Source: CAYOHG01 sp964465125 (GTDB lineage Bacteria; Planctomycetota; Phycisphaerae; UBA1845; Fen-1342). Taken from it: a stretch of 35,812 nucleotides of DNA. The notes under the pieces are model-generated. The model made no database searches. It saw only the letters and a program-made list of their open reading frames with translations, and was not told the DNA's origin. The first letter of the stretch is position 1, and each line of letters starts with the position of its first letter. This document shows, one piece after another, positions 25,771 to 34,037 of this stretch. The stretch is from positions 1-35,812 of the forward strand of contig CAYXIO010000041.1 in assembly GCA_964465125.1 (NCBI GenBank), in the 5' to 3' direction. A program made the position numbers and the translations under genes.

Positions 25771-26424
25771 ATGACGATCGACATGCTCGCCGGAATCCGT
25801 CCTCGTCGTACGTCGCTTCACAGCGCGGCCGTCTGCCTGGCGCTGCTGCTGACCGTGGCCGGATGCGCGCCGGCCGGCAAGAGCGCCGGCGACGCCGCCG
25901 GAGTCCTGACGGTTCCGGGGGCTGTGACGCAGGAGACGCCCGAGGCTGCCGCGCGGAGTCTGCTCGAACACCTGCAAGTCGCGTGTGCCGCGGCGGGCAG
26001 GCAGGACGCTGCTGCCGAGAACGCGGCGATCGACCACGCTCTGCCGCTGTATGCCGCCGTCCCGCTGACGGCGCGGGCCACCGTACTGGCCCACGCGCTG
26101 ATCGGCGGGGATCTGGACCGCAGCGTGCTGAAACTCTGGGCGCGCGGGGTCGCGTATTACGCGCCCGGATTCGCGCTCGACAGCGTGCGGCGCGTTTCCG
26201 GCGCCGCCGCGAGCGAGCGCGTCGTCGTGGGCGCCCGCGCGACGCACGGCAGCGAGCCGTCGGTGATCCTGTTGACCTGCGTGCGCGGCGAGGATCAGCT
26301 ATGGCGCGTCGTGCGCGTGGAATTCGCGGGTCGCGACGCGCAGGCCGCGTTTCTGCGAGCCTCGTCGCAGCCGCCCGCCTCGGCCAGCGCGCCGGCGGCC
26401 GAGGGCGAGCCCGAGAAGCCGTAG
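25771..26424 (+). CDS. Lipoprotein of unknown function between metG and mnmE
   Basis: 217 residues from ATG 25771, with GAGGG five bases upstream. The lipobox is L-T-V-A-G-C near residue 32, after a hydrophobic stretch, so the mature protein should be lipid-anchored in a membrane. The rest is Ala-rich, with a T-P-E-A-A-A-R-S-L-L-E-H-L start and an apparent NTF2/SnoaL-like alpha+beta pattern (L-L-T-C-V-R-G-E-D-Q-L-W-R-V-V-R-V-E-F), but this is too weak to name. It ends in a Pro/Ala/Glu tail. It sits tightly between metG and mnmE, which fixes cotranscription but says little about function. Confidence 0.75.
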   Translation: MTIDMLAGIRPRRTSLHSAAVCLALLLTVAGCAPAGKSAGDAAGVLTVPGAVTQETPEAAARSLLEHLQVACAAAGRQDAAAENAAIDHALPLYAAVPLTARATVLAHALIGGDLDRSVLKLWARGVAYYAPGFALDSVRRVSGAAASERVVVGARATHGSEPSVILLTCVRGEDQLWRVVRVEFAGRDAQAAFLRASSQPPASASAPAAEGEPEKP

Positions 26425-26427
26425 ACC

Positions 26428-27792
26428 GTGAAGTTCCCATCGCTGGATGACACGATCGTCGCCGTTTCGAGCGCCTGGGAGGCCGCGCCGCTCGGGATCG
26501 TGCGGCTCAGCGGCAACAACGCGCACGCTATCGCGTCCGTTCTGGGAGCTGAGGGTTCGCTGAGTTTCGGCCGCTGCCCCTGCCAGGTGGCGTGTCGCAT
26601 CGCGGTTGCCGACGCCGCGGTGCTGCCGGCGCTGCTGTACGTGTTTTGCGCGCCGCACAGCTACACCGGGCAGGACCTGGTTGAGATTCACACCGTCGGC
26701 TGTCTGCCGCTGCTGCGGTGCTGCACGGCGCGGCTGATCGAGGCGGGGGCTCGGCGCGCCCTGGCGGGGGAGTTCACCGCGCGGGCGTTCCTGAACGGCA
26801 AGCTGGATCGCGACGACATCGATCGCGTGGCCGAGCAACTCTTCTCCGGCGACGACGCGGACGCTCGTCAGACCGCACGCGCGACGCGCGGCGATACGGG
26901 GCGGATGCTCGAATCGCTGATCAGCGCGTTGGCGGATGCGGCCGCGCGATTGGAAGCCGGAATCGACTTCGTCGACGAAGAGGACGTGCGGTTTGTCACG
27001 CCTGAGGAACTGGCGGAAGTAGTGCGGCAGGCCCGGCGCGAGCTGGCGCGACTCGCTGAGTTGGCAAGCGGCGCGGCGACGGCGCGCGTTCCTCACGTCG
27101 CACTGGTGGGCTTGCCCAATGCCGGCAAGAGCACGCTATTCAATCGACTGCTGGGCGAGCAGCGCGCCTTGGTCTCGCCCGTGGTCGGAACGACCCGCGA
27201 CGTTCTGGCTTCGCCCGCCCGGATCGGTTCGCTGACCGTCATGCTGCAAGACAGCGCCGGGCTGGGGTCCACCAGCGATGAGCTGGAACTGGCCGCGCGC
27301 CGTGCGACGGAGCAGGCGGCCGATCTCGCCGACCTGGTTGTGTGGGTGCACGATGGGCGGCGGGATTGGAGCGCAGGCGAGAAAGTCGTGCTGTCGAAGA
27401 TACTCGCGGAGCGGCGCGTCCTGGTGCTGAGCCGGATGGACGAGTGCCGTGACGCACCGATGGAGCCGGGTGCCAGCTTCGCGGCCGTGTGCCGCGTGAG
27501 CGCGGCAACGGGCTTGGGCGTGGACGAGCTGCGCGAGGCCCTGGCGGAGCAGGTGCAGCGCTTGTCGGCGCGCGACTCGTCGAGCGAGTGGTCGGATGAG
27601 GCGCTGGCGGTTGCGGCGGCGGCGCTGGGTCGGGCGGATCGGTTGCTGGGAGCCGGCGCGGCCGGCGCGCAGTCCGAATTGCTCGTGCAAGACCTGCGCG
27701 AGGCCTGGTCGGCACTGGAGCGGGTCAGCGAAGGTCCGCAGATCGAGGCGATTCTGGACCGGATCTACCGCCGATTCTGCGTCGGCAAGTAG
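26428..27792 (+). CDS. mnmE: tRNA modification GTPase MnmE (TrmE), divergent
   Basis: GTPase partner of MnmG in U34 modification. 454 residues from a GTG at 26428, three bases after the lipoprotein stop. The N-terminal folate-binding domain starts D-D-T-I-V-A-V and contains G-I-V-R-L-S-G and H-S-Y-T-G-Q-D-L-V-E-I-H. The G domain has G1 G-L-P-N-A-G-K-S-T (228-236), G2 G-T-T-R-D (254-258), and G3 D-S-A-G (275-278). The usual G4 N-K-x-D is S-R-M-D (335-338). The C-terminal F-C-V-G-K matches the family's F-C-I-G-K, and the cysteine is present. The folate region E-I-H-T-V-G-C differs from the usual E-I-H-C-H-G-G. Overall architecture is complete, so I call it functional but divergent. Confidence 0.92.
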   Translation: MKFPSLDDTIVAVSSAWEAAPLGIVRLSGNNAHAIASVLGAEGSLSFGRCPCQVACRIAVADAAVLPALLYVFCAPHSYTGQDLVEIHTVGCLPLLRCCTARLIEAGARRALAGEFTARAFLNGKLDRDDIDRVAEQLFSGDDADARQTARATRGDTGRMLESLISALADAAARLEAGIDFVDEEDVRFVTPEELAEVVRQARRELARLAELASGAATARVPHVALVGLPNAGKSTLFNRLLGEQRALVSPVVGTTRDVLASPARIGSLTVMLQDSAGLGSTSDELELAARRATEQAADLADLVVWVHDGRRDWSAGEKVVLSKILAERRVLVLSRMDECRDAPMEPGASFAAVCRVSAATGLGVDELREALAEQVQRLSARDSSSEWSDEALAVAAAALGRADRLLGAGAAGAQSELLVQDLREAWSALERVSEGPQIEAILDRIYRRFCVGK

Positions 27793-28076
27793 GCGCGCAG
27801 AGCTGCCGGCCGTCTGTAGCGGGGAGTCTTTATTCTAGGACGTGGCAAAGTGGGCGGTTTTGCGAGCCCAAGGTTCGCCGCGCTGAAGATTCTTGGGGCT
27901 TTCGACAGAAGTCAACGACGCGGTCCGGGGACCGGTCGCTGAGCGGATTGCACGATTCTGTCAATTCTGCAAGTTATGTCTGCTGCATTGGTTATGGATT
28001 TTCTGCGAGCAAGTTGTCGTCTGGGCTAAACCGCCGAGACGATCCGGCCGATGAGTGTGAACGATACGCGCGCAGA

Positions 28077-28090
28077 ATTTTCGCGAAAAT
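28077..28090. promoter_or_regulatory. Perfect 14-bp palindrome, candidate operator
   Basis: ATTTTCGCGAAAAT is a perfect inverted repeat ending three bases before the -35 box of the promoter at 28094. Position and symmetry fit a dimeric regulator's binding site. The regulator is not identified. Confidence 0.55.
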
Positions 28091-28093
28091 GGC

Positions 28094-28122
28094 TTGACGT
28101 TTGCGCGATACGAATACATAAT
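28094..28122 (+). promoter_or_regulatory. Strong sigma-70-like promoter, plus strand
   Basis: TTGACG (28094-28099), a 17-bp spacer and CATAAT (28117-28122) give five of six consensus bases in both boxes with ideal spacing. Predicted transcription start is about 28129. There is no plus-strand protein gene downstream before the rnr coding region (minus), so it appears to drive a short RNA. Confidence 0.65.
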
Positions 28123-28128
28123 TCCTTC

Positions 28129-28233
28129 AGTCTGATAAACATCGTCGGCCGTACGAGTCGGCGTGTGACAATTTGGCTTCTTTCCCCTCCGGAGAGCACC
28201 GGGACGCCTTAGGGCCCTGGTGCCCTCTTTTTT
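28129..28233 (+). ncRNA. Candidate stand-alone small RNA, about 105 nt
   Basis: The interval from the predicted start of the promoter at 28094 to the T-tract at 28228-28233 holds no ATG and no convincing reading frame. The 3' part folds into a terminator stem that can be extended by GAG/CTC pairs outside it; the 5' half has unpaired pyrimidine-rich stretches (CTTCTTTCCCCTCC) that could pair with ribosome-binding sites. It is not recognisable as tmRNA, 6S, SRP RNA, RNase P RNA or a tRNA. It may act in trans, or its terminator may simply face the rnr end. Confidence 0.5.
28196..28233 (+). terminator. Intrinsic terminator of the candidate sRNA
   Basis: GCACCGGG pairs with CCTGGTGC (one G-T) in a stem 28196-28207/28212-28223 with two inner mismatches, followed by CCTC and TTTTTT (28228-28233). 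The T-tract is on the plus strand only; on the minus strand the same hairpin follows the rnr stop but is not followed by T residues. The tract ends on the rnr stop codon. Confidence 0.7.
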
Positions 28234-30526
28234 ATCGCCCAGATCGGTTGCGTCTTGACCGTCCGCGCCCGCGCCTTCCGTGTTCTTCGCGCGAACCCTT
28301 CCGACTCGGACCTGACGTTATGGGACGTTTTACGCCCTCGCGTTTGGGCCGACCGGAGGGCGCTTCTGCGATCGGGTGACCCACCGGCCCGACCGGAACG
28401 ACGCGCAACACCTGCCTCACGTCATCGATGCTCGCAATGCGGATGCGAAGCTCGTCACCCATCCGGACGACCCGGCCGCTGCGCCGCGAACGCAGCGATA
28501 CCGTCGCGGAGTCGTGGACCCACTGGTCGGGCGGCAAGTCGTCGCGGTGCAACAGCCCCTCCGCGAGGTGCGCGCGAATTCGTACGAAAACGCCGAACGA
28601 TGCGACCCCCGTCACCAACGCCTCGAATTCCTCGCCGATGTGCCCGCGCATGAACTCGAGCAGGAGAATCTGGCGGGCGTCGCGTTCGGCGTCCTGGGCG
28701 CGGCGTTCGGTTCGGCTGCACTCCTCGGCGATGTGTTCAAGTTGCGGATCGTTGGGCAGCTCGCTGTGCGCGCGGTCGCGAGCGGCGTGCTCCGCTTGCA
28801 GGACGTAGGCATCGAGCAGGCGCTGGTTGACGAGGTCAGGGTAGCGCCGAATGGGCGAGGTGAAGTGGCAGTAGTGCTCGCTGGCGAGGGCGAAATGGCC
28901 TTCCTCCGCGGTGCTGTAGCAGGCCTGTGCAAGGCAGCGCAGCAGGAGCAGGTGCACGACCGGCGCCTCCGGGCGGTCGCGGGATTGTTCGAGCAGGCGC
29001 TGGATGGAGCCGCGCTCCAGATCGCGCGGTGCGCCATCGCCCAGCGCCGCCCGCAGCAGCCGATAGGCCGACGATTGATCGGTCGCGGGAGGCGGGTGGA
29101 CCCGCCGCAGGTGAGTCACGCCGGCGCGCGTCAGGGCGCGCGAGACGGCTTCGTTCGCCTCGACCATGAACATCTCGATGAGCGTGTGCGAGAAGTCGGT
29201 GTCGGCGGGGCGCGCGTTGCGCACGTGCTCCTGCTCGTCGAGCTCGAACTCCACCTCGGGCAGGTTCAGCACCAGCATGCCCTGACCGAGCCGACGGCGC
29301 TGGATGATGCGGGCCAGTCGGTCCGCCAGACGCAGCAGCCGCACGGTCGGCGCGTCGAGCCCCGTCGGCTCTCCCGCGAGAATCGCCGCCGCCTGCGGGT
29401 ACGCGAGCCGCGCGTGCGATTGAATGACGCTGTTGGCGAAGCGCGTGTCGAGCACTCGGCCCTGGCCGTCGTAGGCGATGAAGACGCTCTTGGCGAGGCG
29501 AGGCTGCTGAGGCTGGAGGCTGCAAGCCGCGTTGGAGAGCACCTCCGGCAGCATGGGCACCACGAAGGTTGGGAAGTAGACGCTGTTTCCCCTCTGATGC
29601 GCTTCCTGGTCCAGCGCGTCTCCCGGGCGGACGAACCACGTGACGTCGGCGATGTGCACGCCCAGTTCGAACCCCGGACCGAGCCTGCGTACGGAGATTG
29701 CGTCGTCGTAGTCGCGCGCGTCAGGGGGGTCGATCGTGATGCAGAGCTGGCCGCGCAGGTCTTCGCGCTGGCCGAAGTCGGCCTGCGCGAAGCGGTCGGC
29801 GGCGCGGCGCGCGGCGGCGCGGACTTCGTCGGAGAACGCCTCGGGCAGCAGGCATTGGCGCGCCACACCAAGCACGCGGACGCGCGTTTCGGAAGGCGCC
29901 CCAAGCCGCTCGATGACCACGCCGCGGATGGGCTGAGCGCGGTCGGCGGAGCGCGTCTCGACCGGCTCGACGACGACGAGCTCGCCGGGGTGCGCGCCCT
30001 TGGCGGTCGGGTCGACGATTTCGACTGCGGCGATGGCGGTGCGTCCGCGCGGGCGGACGATCCAACGGCCCCCCAGCGATTCAAGCACGCCGACCCAGCG
30101 CACGGCGGCGCGGGCGATGATCCGCACGACTTCGGCGCGCGGCCCGCGCGCTGCGCCGCCGCGCAGCGCCTTGGCGGCGACGGTGTCGCCTTCGCGTGCA
30201 TCCAGGGTTCGTTCGTGCGGCACGAAATGGTCGACGTGTCCGGGCACTTCGAGGAATCCGTAGCCGTCCGGGTGGGCGCGGAAGATGCCGACCAGCTCGC
30301 CGCGCGTGCCGGGGGCTGTAAGGGCCCGGCCCCGGCCCAGGGCAAGGCTGCCGCGCTCCAGCAGGTGCCGCACGACGGCGCGGAAGGCGGCGTATTGTTC
30401 GTCGGGCACGCCGAGGTTCCGGGCCAGCGGGCGCAACTTCAGTGGCCGGTCGGGATGCTGGCGGATATACTGCTCAATGCGATGCTGCCAGAAACGCGAA
30501 GCGGGATCCAAGTCGTTGATGGGCAT
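28232..30526 (-). CDS. rnr: Ribonuclease R
   Basis: A 3'-to-5' exoribonuclease that degrades structured RNA. 764 residues from ATG 30526. An N-terminal winged-helix and cold-shock-like part (G-Y-G-F-L-E-V, H-V-D-H-F-V-P) precedes the RNB domain, whose catalytic acidic cluster is I-D-P-P-D-A-R-D-Y-D-D-A-I-S (about 265-278; usual form D-G-x-D-A-K-D-F-D-D). Later RNB motifs are E-M-F-M-V-E-A-N and S-E-H-Y-C-H-F-T-S-P-I-R-R-Y-P-D-L. An S1 domain (E-A-L-V-T-G-V-A-S-F-G-V-F-V) follows, then a basic R/S/G-rich tail typical for RNase R. The tail helps bind RNA or ribosomes in other species. The stop codon is at 28232, inside the T-tract of the opposite-strand sRNA terminator. Divergent from the ACT-domain gene. 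Confidence 0.94.
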   Translation of the reverse strand: MPINDLDPASRFWQHRIEQYIRQHPDRPLKLRPLARNLGVPDEQYAAFRAVVRHLLERGSLALGRGRALTAPGTRGELVGIFRAHPDGYGFLEVPGHVDHFVPHERTLDAREGDTVAAKALRGGAARGPRAEVVRIIARAAVRWVGVLESLGGRWIVRPRGRTAIAAVEIVDPTAKGAHPGELVVVEPVETRSADRAQPIRGVVIERLGAPSETRVRVLGVARQCLLPEAFSDEVRAAARRAADRFAQADFGQREDLRGQLCITIDPPDARDYDDAISVRRLGPGFELGVHIADVTWFVRPGDALDQEAHQRGNSVYFPTFVVPMLPEVLSNAACSLQPQQPRLAKSVFIAYDGQGRVLDTRFANSVIQSHARLAYPQAAAILAGEPTGLDAPTVRLLRLADRLARIIQRRRLGQGMLVLNLPEVEFELDEQEHVRNARPADTDFSHTLIEMFMVEANEAVSRALTRAGVTHLRRVHPPPATDQSSAYRLLRAALGDGAPRDLERGSIQRLLEQSRDRPEAPVVHLLLLRCLAQACYSTAEEGHFALASEHYCHFTSPIRRYPDLVNQRLLDAYVLQAEHAARDRAHSELPNDPQLEHIAEECSRTERRAQDAERDARQILLLEFMRGHIGEEFEALVTGVASFGVFVRIRAHLAEGLLHRDDLPPDQWVHDSATVSLRSRRSGRVVRMGDELRIRIASIDDVRQVLRVVPVGPVGHPIAEAPSGRPKREGVKRPITSGPSRKGSREEHGRRGRGRSRRNRSGR

Positions 30527-30723
30527 TCGTGGGTCACATGTCGGAGCTCGACCGCGGATTCGGGTCGAGGCGTATCAGGGGACGCGGGAAAACTGCATCC
30601 GTTGGTAATGATAAACAGGCCGGTGAGGCACGACCAGCCGAACGGCGATTGCACCGTCGCCGCGCGCCGACGCTTGTCCCGCGCGGGGCGGGCCGCGGCG
30701 CGGAGCCGGCCGGGAGCGAGGCC

Positions 30724-31191
30724 ATGAACAACAACCATGAGACCGTCCGCACGGACACGCAGTTCTCGGTGTTTCTGGTCAACAAGCCGGGCGTGCTGGC
30801 GCGCGTCGTCCAGCAGCTCGCCTCCAACAAGATCAACATCGTTGCCATGAGCATCATGGAGACAAGCGAGCACGGCGTGCTGCGGCTGGTGTCGGAGTGT
30901 GCCGAATCGACGCGCAAGGCGCTGCGCATGCTGGATGTGCCCAACTCGGAGACCGTCGTGGTCTCCGCGACGATGCCGAACCGCCCGGGCGCGCTGGCGG
31001 ACATCGTCGAACGCCTTGCCAGCGAGCACATCAACGTGCACTACGCCTACTGCACCAGCGGCGCGCCCGGCGGCAAGACGATCGGCATCTTCAAGCTCTC
31101 CAACGTGCCCAAGGCCATGCAGGTGATGAGCGCGCGCAAGCCGCGCCGCCACAATGAGCCCGCAGCCATTCGTGGTCAGCGGCGTGCGTGA
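30724..31191 (+). CDS. Tandem ACT-domain regulatory protein
   Basis: 155 residues from ATG 30724; GGGAGCGAGG lies just upstream, and longer frames back to 30529 lack support. Two ACT domains in tandem: the first (about 13-75) starts F-S-V-F-L-V-N-K-P-G-V-L-A-R-V, and the second (about 77-140) starts V-V-V-S-A-T-M-P-N-R-P-G-A-L-A-D-I. ACT domains bind amino acids or similar small ligands, usually as dimers. No enzyme domain is attached, so this is a stand-alone sensor; in similar proteins it may regulate amino-acid metabolism. The C-terminus overlaps the start of the DUF2752 gene by 38 bp in another frame, suggesting coupled translation. Confidence 0.85.
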   Translation: MNNNHETVRTDTQFSVFLVNKPGVLARVVQQLASNKINIVAMSIMETSEHGVLRLVSECAESTRKALRMLDVPNSETVVVSATMPNRPGALADIVERLASEHINVHYAYCTSGAPGGKTIGIFKLSNVPKAMQVMSARKPRRHNEPAAIRGQRRA

Positions 31192-31672
31192 CCCCGCGTC
31201 AGGGGGGGCCGTCGCGCCGGTCGCCCGACCGGTGGAGATCGCCCCGCGCCGCCGGCTGCTCGGCCTGCTGATGCTGGTGGCCGCCGGTGTGCTGCTGGCG
31301 GTCGCCGCGCGGCTCCAGCCCGACGCGCGCGGCGTCGGCACGCACGAGCAGCTCGGCTTCTTGCCCTGCGGTTTCCTGCTGAAAACGGGCCTGCCCTGTC
31401 CCACCTGCGGCATGACGACCGCGTTCGCCCACGCCGTGAGAGGGCGGTTCATTCGCGCGTTCCTGGCGCAGCCCGCGGGGCTGGCTTTCGCGCTGCTGAC
31501 CGGCGCCGCCGGCGGGGTCGGCGCCTGGATGGCGGTCGGCGGGCGGCTGCCGGAACTCTGGCTTCAGCGCCTGCCGCAGCTCTGGTTTCTTTGGATGGCG
31601 CTGACCGTGTTCCTGGTCGGTTGGGCCTTCAAGCTGGTCGAGACGCTGGTCGGCCGCGCGCCGGCGGGTTGA
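31154..31672 (+). CDS. DUF2752 membrane protein
   Basis: 172 residues with about three to four membrane helices. The DUF2752 core motif C-P-T-C-G-M-T-T-A (82-90) follows a first helix and is accompanied by C72; the C-x2-C-G pair could bind metal or take part in redox chemistry, but the function of the family is unknown. The second part has W-F-L-W-M-A-L-T-V-F-L-V-G-W. ATG 31154 lies within the ACT-domain gene (38-bp overlap), suggesting coupled translation. Confidence 0.82.
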   Translation: MSPQPFVVSGVRDPASGGAVAPVARPVEIAPRRRLLGLLMLVAAGVLLAVAARLQPDARGVGTHEQLGFLPCGFLLKTGLPCPTCGMTTAFAHAVRGRFIRAFLAQPAGLAFALLTGAAGGVGAWMAVGGRLPELWLQRLPQLWFLWMALTVFLVGWAFKLVETLVGRAPAG

Positions 31673-31801
31673 GCGGGCCGTTCGACAGCGGTAGTCTGCG
31701 GACTCGAGAACGGGCCGTCGGCACGCGGCGAGTCGCTGAGCATGCCAAGCGAACCCCATTTCGCGGCGAATGCCGACGGATGAGCGGAGGATCGGCAGGC
31801 G

Positions 31802-33286
31802 ATGGCAAAGAACACCCCGTCACAAGAGCCGAAAGGCGACAGCGAGAGAGCCGCGCCGCTTCCGACCTTCAGCGAGCAGGATAAGGCCAAGGCCCGCGCC
31901 TGGTTCAAGAAGGCGGACGCGGAGCGCGAGCGCCGCGCCTATGACTTCGCGATCGAGTGCTACATACAGGGGTTGACCTTCTGGCCGGAGGCCGTCGACG
32001 AAGGGCACAAGCCGCTCTGGGCGCTGGCGATTCAGCGCCAACAGGTCGGCGGCAAGAAGCCCGGCATGCTTGAGACGCTGAAATACCCGACCGGCGGCAA
32101 GGACGCGCGCCAGGCGCTGCTCAACAGCGCGCTGCTGCTCGCCAAGGACCCGACCAACGCGGGTCATTACGACGCCGTCGTCAAGAACGCCAGCCGCGCG
32201 GCCATGTTTGAGACCCTGCGCTTCTATTCACCCAAGGCGCTCGACTCAATGCGCAAGGAGAAGAAGCCGACCCTCTCGCGCTTCAGATCCTTCAAGCAAT
32301 ACCTGGTCGAGGCGGCCGAGAAGGCCGACGCGGCCGGTAAGCCGCAGATCGCCGCGCTGTTCTTCGAGGAGGCGCTGCACGGCGTCGAGTTCCTCATGTC
32401 GCGCAACTCGACCGACATGGGGCTGCGCGACGAGCAGCGCGATCTCTCCGGGCGGCTGACGATCACGAAGGGGAAGTACGGCGACGCGGAATCGTTCCGC
32501 GACTCGCTCCAGGACGCGGAGTCGCAGAAGCTGCTGCACGACACGGACCGCGTCAAGCAGGGCGAGCAGACCCTCAAGGAGCTGCTGAGCGCGGCGCGGG
32601 CGGAGTGGAGGGCCGACCCGCAGTCGCCGGCACGGATCAACACCCTGGTCGACACGTTGCTCAAGACGGAGCGGCGTGGCGAGGAAGACGAGGCCCTGGA
32701 AGTGCTGGAAGCGGCCTTCAAGACCACGTCGAACTACCGCTTCAGGCTGCGTGCGGACGACCTGCGGCTTCAGCGGCTGCAGCGCCAGCGCCGGGCGCTA
32801 AGGGAAAAGGCCGCCGCCAGCAAGAGCGAGGACGACAACCAGCAGTATCGGCTGGCGCTGAGCGAGGAGCGTCAGACCACGGTCGAGATCTATCGCCAGC
32901 GCGTGGCCGAATACCCGACCGACCTGGCGATGAAATACAAGCTGGGTGCAGCCCTGTACGAGCTGGGCGAGTTGGACGAAGCGATCCCGCTTTTGCAGAT
33001 GGCCCAGGCCGACCCGCGCAGCCGCTTCCGCAGTCAGATGCTGATCGGAAAGGCGTTTCACCAGAAAGGGACGCACTCGCAGGCGATCGAGGTGCTGCGC
33101 GAGGCCCTGGAGGCCTACGCGGGCGGCGCCGATGATCTGGCCAAGGAGCTGCTCTTCACGCTGGGAACGGCCCAGGTGGCCGAGGGGCGGGTGGCCGACG
33201 CCAAGGCGACGCTAGGCAAGCTGTTGCGGATCGATTACAATTACGGCTCTGGCAAGGCTCGCGAGTTGCTCGAGGGCCTGAAGTAA
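31802..33286 (+). CDS. Large TPR-like helical protein of unknown function
   Basis: 494 residues, cytoplasmic, with no signal peptide or membrane helix. GGAGG about ten bases upstream supports ATG 31802. The N-terminal part has a first TPR-like unit (A-R-A-W-F-K-K-A-D-A-E-R-E-R-R-A-Y-D-F-A-I-E). A central charged, coiled-coil-like section (about 285-370: L-R-L-Q-R-L-Q-R-Q-R-R-A-L-R-E-K-A) is followed by several clear TPR units toward the C-terminus (L-A-M-K-Y-K-L-G-A-A-L-Y-E-L-G-E-L-D-E-A and so on). TPRs usually mediate protein-protein binding. It lies between the DUF2752 gene and rpsT; no specific partner can be named. Confidence 0.82.
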   Translation: MAKNTPSQEPKGDSERAAPLPTFSEQDKAKARAWFKKADAERERRAYDFAIECYIQGLTFWPEAVDEGHKPLWALAIQRQQVGGKKPGMLETLKYPTGGKDARQALLNSALLLAKDPTNAGHYDAVVKNASRAAMFETLRFYSPKALDSMRKEKKPTLSRFRSFKQYLVEAAEKADAAGKPQIAALFFEEALHGVEFLMSRNSTDMGLRDEQRDLSGRLTITKGKYGDAESFRDSLQDAESQKLLHDTDRVKQGEQTLKELLSAARAEWRADPQSPARINTLVDTLLKTERRGEEDEALEVLEAAFKTTSNYRFRLRADDLRLQRLQRQRRALREKAAASKSEDDNQQYRLALSEERQTTVEIYRQRVAEYPTDLAMKYKLGAALYELGELDEAIPLLQMAQADPRSRFRSQMLIGKAFHQKGTHSQAIEVLREALEAYAGGADDLAKELLFTLGTAQVAEGRVADAKATLGKLLRIDYNYGSGKARELLEGLK

Positions 33287-33384
33287 CACGGAGCTCTTTC
33301 CGCTGCCGGGCGGGCTCGGCGGGCGGGGGGTTTGTCGTCAAACCGGTCGGGCCGCGGCCCGGGGACTGGATTCGGGGAGTTTCA

Positions 33385-33666
33385 GTGGCGCACTCACTTT
33401 CGTCCAAAAAGCGGATTCGACAGAACGAGAAGCGGCGGATCGTGAATCGCTCGCGCCGCGCGACGCTCAAGACGCGCGTGCGGCGGTTCGAGGAAGCGGT
33501 GTCGGAAGGCAACGCCGAGCAGGCCGCCGGCAGTCTCAAGGACGCCTGCAAGACGCTCGACCGCGAGGCGAACCGCGGTCTGATTCACCCGAACGCGGCG
33601 GCGCGCAAGAAGAGCCGGCTCACCAAGCGCCTGAACAACCTCAAGAAAGCCGCGAAGACGAGCTAG
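33385..33666 (+). CDS. rpsT: Ribosomal protein S20
   Basis: 93 residues starting at a GTG at 33385, with GGGGAG five bases upstream. The sequence is very basic and helical with the S20 pattern: A-H-S-x-S-S-K-K-R-I-R-Q-N-E-K-R-R at the start, then N-R-S-R-R-A-T-L-K-T-R-V-R-R-F, and ending near K-S-R-L-T-K-R-L-N-N-L. S20 binds 16S rRNA in the 30S body. It appears to be monocistronic. Regulation via its own mRNA is known in other bacteria but cannot be seen here. Confidence 0.95.
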   Translation: MAHSLSSKKRIRQNEKRRIVNRSRRATLKTRVRRFEEAVSEGNAEQAAGSLKDACKTLDREANRGLIHPNAAARKKSRLTKRLNNLKKAAKTS

Positions 33667-34037
33667 CCGGGCGGTGATTGTCGGCGTAGCCGCCGCGCTT
33701 CCCGTAGCGCAGGCTCCTCGTGGCCGACGGCATCGCGGGTAGAGCCCCCGCCCGTTCTTTGCTGAGCCCACCTCCGAACTCCGAACGAAATTGTGCCTGC
33801 CCAGAATCGGGTGGTCACGGGCCGCCCTGCGCGCTGAATCGTCCGTGCGCGCACGGTCGGTCGGATCGGTCTTGTTTTCTCTGACAGTGTGCAGGTCGGC
33901 ACGATTCCACCGGCTCCGCACGTGGAGAAAGGAGCAGAATTCGCTTGCCCCCCCCCTTTTTTTTTCGGGGCTAGCATGATGCTTAGATCCGGCCACGGGG
34001 CCGGGTGGCGTGACACTGGGAATCGAAGGGGCTTTCT
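33667..34037. other. 371-bp non-coding region after rpsT
   Basis: No gene is supported. A GCGGG/CCCGC stem (33735-33739 with 33747-33751) shortly before a TTCTTT run may be a weak terminator for rpsT. A run of nine C then nine T (33948-33965), followed by CGGGGC, is notable for slippage or assembly error. The section becomes less GC-rich toward the next gene. Confidence 0.4.

Larger units (their letters stand above)
27793..28231. other. 439-bp non-coding region between mnmE and rnr
   Basis: Much more AT-rich than the flanking genes. From 28077 onward it contains a palindrome, a promoter and a short transcribed unit ending in a terminator, each listed separately. In 27793-28076 no gene is supported; a weak TTGCAC (27948) with a poor -10 is the best promoter-like match. 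Confidence 0.6.

Noticed and set aside
28376..30727. 783-codon plus-strand open frame opposite rnr
   Set aside because: RNase R on the minus strand has all catalytic motifs; the opposite frame has no recognisable domain.
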